Positions 52,017-63,429 of a stretch of DNA of 64,000 nt are shown here, in pieces. Source of the DNA: Trifolium pratense. Lineage: Eukaryota > Streptophyta > Magnoliopsida > Fabales > Fabaceae. Under the pieces are notes generated by a model. The model ran no database searches and was not told the DNA's origin. It worked only from the letters and a program-made list of their open reading frames with translations. The first letter of the stretch is position 1. Every line of letters begins with the position of its first letter. A program made the translations under genes and the position numbers. The stretch covers positions 34,819,362 to 34,883,361 of the forward strand of contig NC_060061.1 of assembly GCF_020283565.1 (NCBI RefSeq), given 5' to 3'.

Positions 52017-54891
52017 TGAAGTGGAAGAAATAGTCACAAGAAAGGGGGGGTTTGAATTGTGACCCTTTTAAAAATTTAATCCTGCACTACAGAATTGATC
52101 TCAAGTGTATACTTGGATAAATGTTAGTTAAATATAAAACAGCTTGTTCAGAGAATGTTCTCTGCTGTGTTCGGAGAACGTTCTCTGCTATGTTTGGAGA
52201 ATGTTCTCTGCTGTGTGAGAATTCAAAGTGAATGTAAATTAAGTGGTTTGTGTGATGTGTGTTTACAGAAAATAAATAGTTAAAGGTAAGAGAGATTCAC
52301 ACACAAAATTTATACTGGTTCACCCGAATCCTGGGCTAGTCCAGTCCCCACGCCTGTGAGTTTTCCACTATAATCTAGATCCAGATTACAGAAACTTCCC
52401 TTTGATCTAAGCCCAGATCAAAGACCCTTTATGATCTAAAACCAAGATCACAAAGTATCCAGCTATATCCAGCTGATCTACCTTTACAAGGTAACCTCAA
52501 TCAATTATACCCAATTGACTTGAGAAAATCCTAATGATTTATCAATGGTTTCTTGGATCTAAGCTTTTAATCACACCTAACCGGTTGTGAAGCTTACAAT
52601 GAAATACACTCAAAATACTCTACTGAATATGATCCTAGATTTATAGAGAGCTTGGAGTATGAGTGAAAAAGAAGAGACAAAGATACAATCACTTAAAAGT
52701 GAGTTGTGTAGCAAAGTGGTCTCTTGAAATATTTGCTTTGTAGAAACTCAAAGGTTAGTTTGAGAAGCAAATAAAAACACCCAATATACCAGAAGTATAT
52801 ATGAGAATGAAGATCTTTGAGTGTAGAAGAGTTTTATGACTTGTAGACAAAAACAAGTGTTTGATGATTTGTAGCTTGAACTCTTACTCTTCTTGTGCAA
52901 CCAACCATGCTATTTATAGATGGAGATGTCCCTCTGTAGTTTGAACATCAATTATAACCGTTGAGAGTATAGAAATAGCTGTTGTGAGAGAAACAAAACA
53001 GTCCATGTGAATTTGTCCTTTAGATGCTTCAGGAGATCATTCTTCCGATGGTCTCTGACTGTCACATTGTACTTGATGGCAGAAATATTCTTTAGCCAAC
53101 TGTCAATGAGTTGTTTCTGAGTATATATCCGTTGCAAACATATTCCCCATGTGTGGAAATCAGATTGGGATGCCTTTGGATAAGATTGCCACATAAGTGC
53201 AAAAATCTGGGAGATCATTCTTCCGATGGTCTCTGACTGTGACATAGTACTAGATGACAGAGATATTCGTTTTGCCAACTGTAAATGAGTTGTTTCTGAC
53301 ATATATCCGTTGCAAATATATTCCCCATGTGTGGAAATAAGATTGGGATGCTTTGGATAAGATTGCCACATAAGTGCAAAAATCTGGGAGACCATTCTCC
53401 AGAATTCTGGAGATCATTCTCTGTACTGGTGTAGATAATCCCCATGTGCTTAAAGAGCTGTTGCAAGTTGTCAAACAGCTGTAAACACTCAATAAAGGCA
53501 TAGAGTAGCAACTGTTCACTTGTCCTTCAAAGGACACATGAATAGTAAAGGAATTATTCTTTTATGGAAGAATGTAGCCACCCTTGTCATACTCTTGTAC
53601 TTGGATCAGTATTGAAGCTTCTTTGCAAGCTGTATGTACTCTTTGTTGCTGCATTTTCATTGGTCTAAATAACAGCACCAATTGTCCATGAGGGAATCAT
53701 AAACCTTGGCAAGGGATATGTTCATGTAACTCCTTGAATATGACAACAAGAGAATGTTCTATAGTCATAATTCATTCGTTGCCTTATATTATTTATTCCA
53801 CTGCTATGATCCTTGGAATAACTCTCATATAAAAGTTCATTCTTGTCTTGTACCAAGTTGACTTATGAAAAGTGATTATCCTTGAACACGCAAACTTGGG
53901 AGACCGTTCTGAGAACGTTCTACTGACTTATAAATAATTCAACCTTTGAAATGATTTCTTCTTCAAAGTTGATTCTTGTAATTGTGCTGAACTGATATGA
54001 ATGCTCTTGAGGAAAATAAACATGTTCATGATGAGAACATTGTTTCATAAGAGTTGATAATATTTCTTTTCTTTATGAGAAGATAATATCTTCTTTGGTC
54101 AATCAACTTTGAATTCTTTTGTTGTTGCAAACTTCCCATAATTCCTCTTTGAAGTTTTGCACACATTGTTGTTTGTTCAATGAGTATCTTTAAGATTATT
54201 TAGTGGAGGCGTGAGTGTACTCATCATTAAGAATGATTGAACTTTTATGCATTGTGCATAAGCTCTTTTGAAAACATCGTGGAAGATTATTCTCAAACAT
54301 TGTCATCTTGACAAGCTTTGGTAGGATGATACTTTGAGTAGCTTTTGACGATCTTTCGTACATGCATCATTCCTTTTGACATTAATTGCAATTTTAATTC
54401 TTCAAAGCATGTAGTACAAAACTCAATGTAAGTTTTGTCACACAACATCAAATATATTCTTTTGTAGCTTGTGATGCAGGTTTTTCCATCTTGATTCTTC
54501 AACTACGATCCTCTTAATCTTCCTTGAATATTTAATTCCCATTGTAAACCTTGTGGTGAAGATGAAGACTATTAACCATGAAGTTCACTTTCTTGCTTGA
54601 ACGTTCAATGAATCCTCGTATGATTCAAACAACAGTCTTTAAAAATCTTCATGAAGCTTGTGATACTATTGTTGTAATTATCTGATGATACTCCAATTCT
54701 TTCATTGTTTGAGTATATAAAATGCACTTGTTGATGTGAGCGGCCTCTAGCTCGTCCACTTTTGTCATTATCTGTCTTTGAACAAAAACTCAAGTGCAAC
54801 CATCAGTAGATCACCATTCATAAAAATTAACATTTATTCCATAAGGTTTGTTGTCATTAAAACACATATCAAAAAGGATTTTGCTTCAACA
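52017..54891 (-). repeat. 3' LTR of the SIRE-like element
   Basis: 2875 bp, TGTTGAAGC start and CCACTTCA end in minus orientation. TATA box CTATAAATAG at 52910-52919. It includes an internal tandem duplication and three AGAANGTTCT palindromes. ORFs of 60 to 150 codons within it occur in both LTRs and are not genes. Confidence 0.95.
53031..53393. repeat. Two-copy 180-bp tandem duplication inside the LTR
   Basis: GGAGATCATTCTTCCGATGG begins both copies (about 53031 and 53210), each running to AAAAATCTGGGAGA. The copies differ at several sites, so this duplication is older than the insertion. The same pair is in the other LTR (about 60497-60859). Confidence 0.85.
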
Positions 54892-54892
54892 A

Positions 54893-55507
54893 TCTCCCCC
54901 TTTTTGATGATGACAAACCTATTGAATAAATCTTATGTTTTATGGATGGATATAATAACAAATGCAAGAATGTTCATAGATATGCAATTAAGCTCCCCCT
55001 AAACACATGCAAGAGTTTAATGTTTATCATTCTAATTAAACTCCCCCTAAATACATGCAAGAGGTTAATTCATAACATTCTTCATTGATTAGTTTCATCT
55101 CACATTTCTCTCCCATCATATATATCTCTCCCCCTTTTGTCATCTATCAAAAAGTATTAAAAATAGTATGAAATTTGAAGTGCAATGATAGAGATCAAAA
55201 GTAAGAATATATTGCATATAGAAATCAGATAATTGGGAAGTTCTTTCACATATCAAACTTATCAAGTTTGCATTTAAGCATTAAAGCACATATCATGTAC
55301 GATGATTAATAATTTTTTCAATCAATATTTCAATCATAACATGAATAATGATTATATTATATGTAAACACATGCAAGCAATTGATTTTTATTTTTTTTAA
55401 AAATAGATGCTATACATTCTCGATTTTTAGAAAAAGTGGTTTTGATCTTAATGACAATGAAAGTTGTAAAGAAACACACATTTTAAAATTTAGAAAACTC
55501 CCCCTAA
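54893..55507 (-). promoter_or_regulatory. Multiple polypurine tracts
   Basis: Minus-strand AGGGGGAG cores occur at 54893-54906 (adjacent to the 3' LTR), 54991-55001, 55041-55050, 55126-55138 and 55499-55507. Several tracts upstream of the 3' LTR are characteristic of Sireviruses. Confidence 0.75.
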
Positions 55508-58500
55508 GTTTTATGAGATAGATATTCTCCAAATGTTTCAATTTCTTGGGTAGAGGTAACATTTCCTTTAAAACATGATTATTCTAAAAATGATGAACAA
55601 GACTATGTTGTAGTTATTTAAAGAATAAAAGATTATTTGAAAATTGTCCATGAACTTTTAAAATTAGAAAGAAAATGACGCATATTAGGAAGCTGTGAAA
55701 TCAGAGTAATATTGAAAACATGTCAAAAACGATTTCTCTCTTTTTCAAATATTCTCACATTGAAGATGATTCTTTTTCAAAGCAAAATATTGAAAGAATG
55801 ATCATTTGTAAAAAAAGTTTGTTCACGTGTCAATTTTGACAACATAACACACAAGTCTAGAAATATGATCAAACATTAAAATCAACACTTTGATGTTAAG
55901 AAAGAGTCAATTGTGAGTTTAAAAAGATAATGTGTAACAATTTTTCTTCTTAGACCAAATTGTAATCTTATGGAGAGTAGAAACATAAGTTATTCTCATG
56001 AAGACCGGTCATTTGGTCTTTTGTTAAAATCCTTCAAAGAAAAATCCAACAAAAAATGGATATTCATTTAAAATCATTGAAGAATGATCTTTAGATAAAG
56101 CCATATCAAAGTCTCAATTTTTTGAAAACCATATTCAATAAGTTACACTTGCATCAAGCAAAATATATATATATAAATCAAGATGTGTAACAAAAATGGT
56201 TTCATCCAAAGCTTTATATTGAGATAAGTGTTCATACATAAGACTTGTAGAAATAATATTTTTCATAGAAGGAGTACTATAAGTCAAGCTTATGTAATAA
56301 CGAAATATGACATATACAATTGATTATCAAAATCATGAGTTTTTGTCATTTTTCTTGTTTTAAAATGTTTGGCCTATCATGAAGGATAATTAAGAGACTA
56401 ACTCCAAAAATTATTCATTGATCATTAAGAAAAAGTTTTCATTAAGCACATAACATGCCTTGCACTTAAAAAAAAATATTAATCAACAATGTAATCAATG
56501 CACCAAATTTTTTTTTTTTTTAAAACATTTTCAACAAGAACGTTAAAAAATGAATTAAGACAAGTGTTATTTCAATTGGTTTATGGCATGATAAAATAAA
56601 TTGACCATTGTGAAATGTGTGAGAAAAACTTATGTTGAAAATCAAAACCAATAAAACAACATTTGATAAAGTAATTTGAGGATATTTGAAAGAATCATTA
56701 CTAAGGTGTAAAAAGGCAAATTTGCACAAAAGATTTATTCTTTTCACACTTAGCATGATATTTTGAAAGAGATTATTATTCTTGTATGAACAAAAATCAT
56801 GAGAAAAGTGTAAGATCAAAGATTGCAAAATATATTGCATTAAAGTTATGGAATTAGAATATATACAAGTCATGATGACACAAACAAAATGATATGTCAT
56901 TTAAGTTTTAAAGTCATATAATTGCATGGAGAACATTCATAATGCATTCTAGATTTCAAGATTATCCAATCAATCACATACTAACATTGCATAAAGATAT
57001 TCAAGCTTATTATGATGCAAATGTTATAAAATTCAGAAGTGTACCTCATTAGATGGATTTTCTCAAGTGAGATTCAAGAATGAGAGAATCTTTAATTATT
57101 TTGTAATTCCACCATATGCTCATCATTGTTAAATAGAGGACACTTGATTGATGATTGAGTAGAGAAAATTTATCCTTTGATGCATTCTCCAATGTTGAGT
57201 AAATTCATCCTCTTAGATATTCTCTAAGAAATATCATCCTTGTAAAGTAACTTTAGGTAATATGGATGACTAGGACATTAACTTTTACTCATGACACAAT
57301 GTTGTAGCCAGAAATATTGTGATTTCATCACCATTTGATTTTCCTTAAAAACGTTGTGATTTTTCAAGAATGACATCCATATGTATATTCATCTTTTACT
57401 TTATTCAAAAGAAGATTTAGTTCTCATTCCATCAATAGTGTTTTTAACCAATTCCTTAAAAGTTCAAAACTAAAAAAAAGATTCTAAAGATCCTTGGGTA
57501 GAATTCACCAATGGTGAAAAGAGTGATTGGTTAATCGGGTTGGTTGTAAAAGTAAAACCTTCAAATGTCATAGCAACGATTTGAAAAGAGATTAATCCAA
57601 GATTAATGTCAATGGTAAAATCAATGAGGTGCAAAGGTAAAAGAAGGGTATGAATGAAATTGGTTATCTTCAAGTAAAACTTCTTTGTTTTGGCAAGGAG
57701 AACATTCTTAGAATGATCTGCTGGAACACAACTTCAAGTAACTCATTCAAGTTACTTTCTTTTTCAAAAACTTCTCCTTTTTATATGAAAAACATTTTCA
57801 AAGTCAAAGATAATGCAAGATTTGATCATTTCCTTCTTGAGAGTTGACGAGAAAGATTTTTTCATTTAAGTACCAAAAGCATTAAACATCTTCATGATTA
57901 AATAATTTCTTCAAAATTTCAAAGTGGTGTACCAATACCATTTCCAATGGAGAAGGTTCTTATAATATGGAGATATGATATTTATGATATCTTGTCATTG
58001 TTGTTCATTATTAACACCATTATCATGTCTTCTCTTATTGTTAGACTCATCAAAAATGATATGCATGCTTTTTTCAAATATGAGTTTTGAGATTGTATAT
58101 TCTATAATCTTTAGTGAATGTAAAGAGGGTAGTATCCCTAAAACTATGCTTTTGTTATGTTAAAACAATTTTCTCAATGTTTTCTTTACTATGTTAAAAA
58201 TAATAATTACATCAAAAATATAAAATGATGATATGATTGAATTTCTATATTTTTCAAAATGGCATAGATTTTACTAAAGATAGAAACATGATTCAAAAAC
58301 ATAGCATGCAATATCTAGGGTTTCTTTCAAAAGTGTTTTTCAACTCTAGATTAAAAATATTTCAATCAATTAATTTTTCTATATAACAACTATACTTTTG
58401 GAGAGTTTTAAAGCAAGAAAAATAAAGTGAAATACTTATTTTGATCAAAACATGTTTTGAAAGAAAGTTTTTCAAAATCTCCTCATGATCACTACTTATA

Positions 58501-59203
58501 CAAAATGACTTTTGAGATTAAAATTTGAATCATTTTTCAAAGAGCTCAAAAGGCATAGAAGACATCACTCTTATGCGTTAAAAATAAATTCCAAGTGAAT
58601 CTTTGAATAAATTCTCAAGTATTACAAAGTCATAAGACTTGTAGTTTTGAAAAAACAAAATAAATCAGTATGAAGTAGTTTCAAGAATTTATGGTTGAAA
58701 AAATATTTTTGAAAATGAACACTACTCTTGTCATAATAAATACAAGTTTCATAAACTTAATCATTTTCTCAATCAGTTTTTTGAAATATCTTACTAGACC
58801 AAATTTGGATAAATTTGCTATAGTTTTCATACTTACTTGACAAACTCTTTTTATGCCAAAATCGTTTGTCTTTTTCAAAACACATGAAAACATGATTTGG
58901 TTTTAAAATTCATCTAAGTATGTAAACAAAGATTTTAAAAGAAAGATCATGATCAGAAGAATGAATGTGAAATAACTTCAATTTTAATTTTGATAAAATG
59001 TAAAGAAGTTATGTTTTGACTTTTAACCATATCAATCGTCCTTAATATATGCAAAAAAAAACATTTTACTAGTGATACATGTACCTTTGGTTTGATTTTG
59101 GTCAATGATTCCAAAGGTTGCAGATTCACCATTACTCCTTTTTAAATATGAGGAAATATTGTCTTTCTAAAGTCATACTCATTGAGTATTACTTTTTCAA
59201 GCT
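55508..59203. other. AT-rich non-coding interior of the SIRE-like element
   Basis: No gag, protease, RT, RNase H or integrase motif is seen on either strand. Longest ORFs are 65 to 126 codons and low complexity (Phe, Lys, Asn, Ile). Confidence 0.7.
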
Positions 59204-59410
59204 TCAAAGCTTTTTCTTGATTACTTGAAAACATTCCTCTTCATTTACCATTAGACACGTGCTTTCTTTTTCCTCTGTTTTTGAATCATCAAAGTCACCT
59301 TTTGAAGCCATCGCGGATTTCTTCTTGGAAGCAAGCTTTCTTTGCACTTTCTTGTTTTGTCCATTCTTTTTGCATTTAGGACATGTACTTTGATTTGCAG
59401 GTTTTGACAT
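59204..59410 (-). pseudogene. Gag-like remnant
   Basis: 68 residues starting MSKPANQSTCPKCKK. The sequence has a half zinc-knuckle-like CPKC, a Lys-rich stretch and ASKGDFDDSKTEEKESTCLMVNEEE. That last part resembles the TWDDSD...CLMA segment downstream of the gag zinc knuckle in SIRE/copia elements, giving the autonomous relative a likely identity. It is far too short to be a working gag. Confidence 0.5.
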
Positions 59411-59463
59411 CACTTCTTCCCGAATCTTTTCCTCTGACACTGTTAAGTGTTCAAACCTTAGAG

Positions 59464-59481
59464 GCAGTGCTCTGATGCCAA
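59464..59481 (-). promoter_or_regulatory. Primer binding site of the SIRE-like element
   Basis: Minus-strand TTGGCATCAGAGCACTGC lies 1-2 bases inside the 5' LTR end. TGGCATCAGAGC differs by one base from the initiator-Met tRNA primer TGGTATCAGAGC. Confidence 0.8.
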
Positions 59482-59482
59482 T

Positions 59483-62357
59483 TGAAGTGGAAGAAATAGT
59501 CACAAGAAAGGGGGGGTTTGAATTGTGACCCTTTTAAAAATTTAATCATGCACTACAAAATTGATCTCAAGTGTATACTTGGATAAATGTTAGTTAAATA
59601 TAAAACAGCTTGTTCAGAGAATGTTCTCTGCTGTGTTCGGAGAACGTTCTCTGCTATGTTTGGAGAATGTTCTCTGCTGTGTGAGAATTCAAAGTGAATG
59701 TAAATTAAGTGGTTTGTGTGATGTGTGTTTACCGAAAATAAATAGTTAAAGGTAAGAGAGATTCACACACAAAATTTATACTGGTTCACCCGAATCCTGG
59801 GCTAGTCCAGTCCCCACGCCTGTGAGTTTTCCACTATAATCTAGATCCAGATTACAGAAACTTCCCTTTGATCTAAGCCCAGATCAAAGACCCTTTATGA
59901 TCTAAAACCAAAATCACAAAGTATCCAGCTATATCCAGCTGATCTACCTTTACAAGGTAACCTCAATCAATTATACCCAATTGACTTGAGAAAATCCTAA
60001 TGATTTATCAATGGTTTCTTGGATCTAAGCTTTTAATCACACCTAACCGGTTGTGAAGCTTACAATGAAATACACTCAAAATACTCTACTGAATATGATC
60101 CTAGATTTATAGAGAGCTTGGAGTATGAGTGAAAAAGAAGAGACAAAGATACAATCACTTAAAAGTGAGTTGTGTAGCAAAGTGGTCTCTTGAAATATTT
60201 GCTTTGTAGAAACTCAAAGGTTAGTTTGAGAAGCAAATAAAAACACCCAATATACCAGAAGTATATATGAGAATGAAGATCTTTGAGTGTAGAAGAGTTT
60301 TATGACTTGTAGACAAAAACAAGTGTTTGATGATTTGTAGCTTGAACTCTTACTCTTCTTGTGCAACCAACCATGCTATTTATAGATGGAGATGTCCCTC
60401 TATAGTTTGAACATCAATTATAACCGTTGAGAGTATAGAAATAGCTGTTGTGAGAGAAACAAAACAGTCCATGTGAATTTGTCCTTTAGATGCTTCAGGA
60501 GATCATTCTTCCGATGGTCTCTGACTGTCACATTGTACTTGATGGCAGAAATATTCTTTAGCCAACTGTCAATGAGTTGTTTCTGAGTATATATCCGTTG
60601 CAAACATATTCCCCATGTGTGGAAATCAGATTGGGATGCCTTTGGATAAGATTGCCACATAAGTGCAAAAATCTGGGAGATCATTCTTCTGATGGTCTCT
60701 GACTGTGACATAGTACTAGATGACAGAGATATTCGTTTTGCCAACTGTAAATGAGTTGTTTCTGACATATATCCGTTGCAAATATATTCCCCATGTGTGG
60801 AAATAAGATTGGGATGCTTTGGATAAGATTGCCACATAAGTGCAAAAATCTGGGAGACCATTCTCCAGAATTCTGGAGATCATTCTCTGTACTGGTGTAG
60901 ATAATCCCCATGTGCTTAAAGAGCTGTTGCAAGTTGTCAAACAGCTGTAAACACTCAATAAAGGCATAGAGTAGCAACTGTTCACTTGTCCTTCAAATGA
61001 CACATAAATAGTAAAGGAATTATTCTTTTATGGAAGAATGTAGCCACCCTTGTCATACTCTTGTACTTGGATCAGTATTGAAGCTTCTTTGCAAGCTGTA
61101 TGTACTCTTTGTTGCTGCATTTTCATTGGTCTAAATAACAGCACCAGTTGTCCATGAGGGAATCATAAACCTTGGCAAGGTATATGTTCATGTAACTCCT
61201 TGAATATGACAACAAGAGAATGTTCTATAGTCATAATTCATTCGTTGCCTTATATTATTTATTCCACTGCTATGATCCTTGGAATAACTCTCATATAAAA
61301 GTTCATTCTTGTCTTGTACCAAGTTGACTTATGAAAAGTGATTATCCTTGAACACGCAAACTTGGGAGACCGTTCTGAGAACGTTCTACTGACTTATAAA
61401 TAATTCAACCTTTGAAATGATTTCTTCTTCAAAGTTGATTCTTGTAATTGTGCTGAACTGATATGAATGCTCTTGAGGAAAATAAACATGTTCATGATGA
61501 GAACATTGTTTCATAAGAGTTGATAATATTTCTTTTCTTTATGAGAAGATAATATCTTCTTTGGTCAATCAACTTTGAATTCTTTTGTTGTTGCAAACTT
61601 CCCATAATTCCTCTTTGAAGTTTTGCACACATTGTTGTTTGTTCAATGAGTATCTTTAAGATTATTTAGTGGAGGCGTGAGTGTACTCATCATTGAGAAT
61701 GATTGAACTTTTATGCATTGTGCATAAGCTCTTTTGAAAACATCGTGGAAGATTATTCTCAAACATTGTCATCTTGACAAGCTTTGGTAGGATGATACTT
61801 TGAGTAGCTTTTGACGATCTTTCGTACATGCATCATTCCTTTTGACATTAATTGCAATTTTAATTCTTCAAAGCATGTAGTACAAAACTCAATGTAAGTT
61901 TTGTCACACAACATCAAATATATTCTTTTGTAGCTTGTGATGCAGGTTTTTCCATCTTGATTCTTCAACTACGATCCTCTTAATCTTCCTTGAATATTTA
62001 ATTCCCATTGTAAACCTTGTGGTGAAGATGAAGACTATTAACCATGAAGTTCACTTTCTTGCTTAAACGTTCAATGAATCCTCGTATGATTCAAACAACA
62101 GTCTTTAAAAATCTTCATGAAGCTTGTGATACTATTGTTGTAATTATCTGATGATACTCCAATTCTTTCATTGTTTGAGTATATAAAATGCACTTGTTGA
62201 TGTGAGCGGCCTCTAGCTCGTCCACTTTTGTCATTATCTGTCTTTGAACAAAAACTCAAGTGCAACCATCAGTAGATCACCATTCATAAAAATTAACATT
62301 TATTCCATAAGGTTTGTTGTCATTAAAACACATATCAAAAAGGATTTTGCTTCAACA
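59483..62357 (-). repeat. 5' LTR of the SIRE-like element
   Basis: 2875 bp, matching 52017-54891 base for base in length. Differences seen, for example, near 59547, 59557, 59733, 60422, 60690, 60998, 61148, 61181, 61695 and 62065. Confidence 0.95.
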
Positions 62358-63429
62358 ATGGAATCATAACAGCACCACCAAATGCGAATGAAGAACAACT
62401 CAAAGCAGCATCAGATAGCAGATTGAAAGATCTAAAGGTAAAGAATTACCTCTTTCAAGCTATTGACAGAGAGATTATAGAAACCATTCTCAATCGAGGA
62501 TCTGCAAAAGAGATTTGGGATTCTATGAGAATGAAGTACCAAGGCTCAACCAAGGTGAAACGAGCTCAGCTGCAAGCTCTGAGAAGATATTTTGAGATTC
62601 TTGGCATGACTGAAAGTGAGTCAGTTAATGACTACTTTGCAAGAACATTGGCGATTGCAAATCGCATGACAGCTCAAGGTCAAAGAATGGAGACTAGTAC
62701 CTTTGTTGAAAAGATTTTGCGATCTTTAACTCCTAAGTTCAACTATGTTGTTTGCTCAATAGAAGAATCCAATGATGTTATAACAATGTCAATTGATGAG
62801 TTGCAGAGTTCTTTATTGGTTCAAGAACAAAGATTGAAATCTCAGGCTGAGAAGGTTGATGATCAAGTCCTCAAAGTAGCTGGTTCTGGGCGTGGTGGTA
62901 ACACACGTGGTAGAGGGAGAGGTGGCTACAGAGGCAGAGGGAGAGGAAGAACTGACAGAGAAAATGTTGAATGTTTCAAATGCCATAAGTTGGGTCATTA
63001 TCAGAGTGATTGTCCAAGTTGGGAAGAAAAAGATGCAAAGTATGCAGCCTTTGATGAAACTGGAGAAGTATTGCTCATGGCTCAACAAGATAAAGAATCA
63101 ATCTTGAAAGATGAGGTATGGTTTCTTGACAATGGTTGTAGCAATCATATGATTGGAAACAAAACCTGGTTGTTTGATTTCAATAGCAATATCAGAGAAT
63201 CTGTGAAATTAGGTGATGATTCTAGAATGGAAGTCAAAGGAAAAGGGAATTTAAAATTGTGTATCAATGGAATCACTCAAATCATCACCAATGTGTATTA
63301 CATTCATGGTCTAAAGAACAATTTGTTAAGCATTGGTCAGCTTCAACAAAAGGGTCTTACAATCATCTTCAAGCATGATTACTGCAAGGTCTATCATGAG
63401 GAAAGAGGATTGATTATGTCCACAAAGAT

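Larger units (their letters stand above)
52017..62357 (-). mobile_element. Non-autonomous SIRE-like LTR retrotransposon
   Basis: The element is 10,341 bp and flanked by ATGGA duplications (52012-52016, 62358-62362). Its LTRs are exactly 2875 bp each, in minus orientation. It has an initiator-Met-type primer site at the right internal border and several polypurine tracts at the left. The 4.6-kb interior is AT-rich and lacks pol; only a short gag-like remnant persists at 59204-59410. The internal end with TTTGTCATCATCAAAAAGGG before the LTR and the repeated AGGGGGAG tracts are Sirevirus hallmarks (established for that genus). The two LTRs differ by about 12 substitutions by eye, so the insertion is recent and must have been mobilised by another element's enzymes. 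Confidence 0.9.
51900..63429 (+). pseudogene. Copia gag-pol, split by a 10.3-kb insertion and truncated
   Basis: Part 1 (51900-52016) encodes the gag start with KFEGYYEHWAMLMENLL. Part 2 (62363-63429) continues in the same frame once the inserted element and one target copy are set aside: gag core (IWDSMRMKYQGSTKVKRAQL, MTESESVNDYFAR), an Arg/Gly-rich tract, the CCHC knuckle CFKCHKLGHYQSDC, and the protease WFLDNGCSNHMIG, with Asn where Ser or Thr normally follows the catalytic Asp. Coding identity ends at MSTKI: from 63430 the sequence is the LTR of another element. The ORF runs on for 17 foreign codons to a stop at 63479-63481. Integrase, RT and RNase H are not in the window. Confidence 0.85.

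Noticed and set aside
52952..53537. Overlapping minus-strand ORFs of 95 to 147 codons, repeated at 60418-61003
   Set aside because: They lie in both copies of the LTR and arise from its 180-bp tandem duplication (repeated MISQIFALMWQSYPK). There is no known domain.
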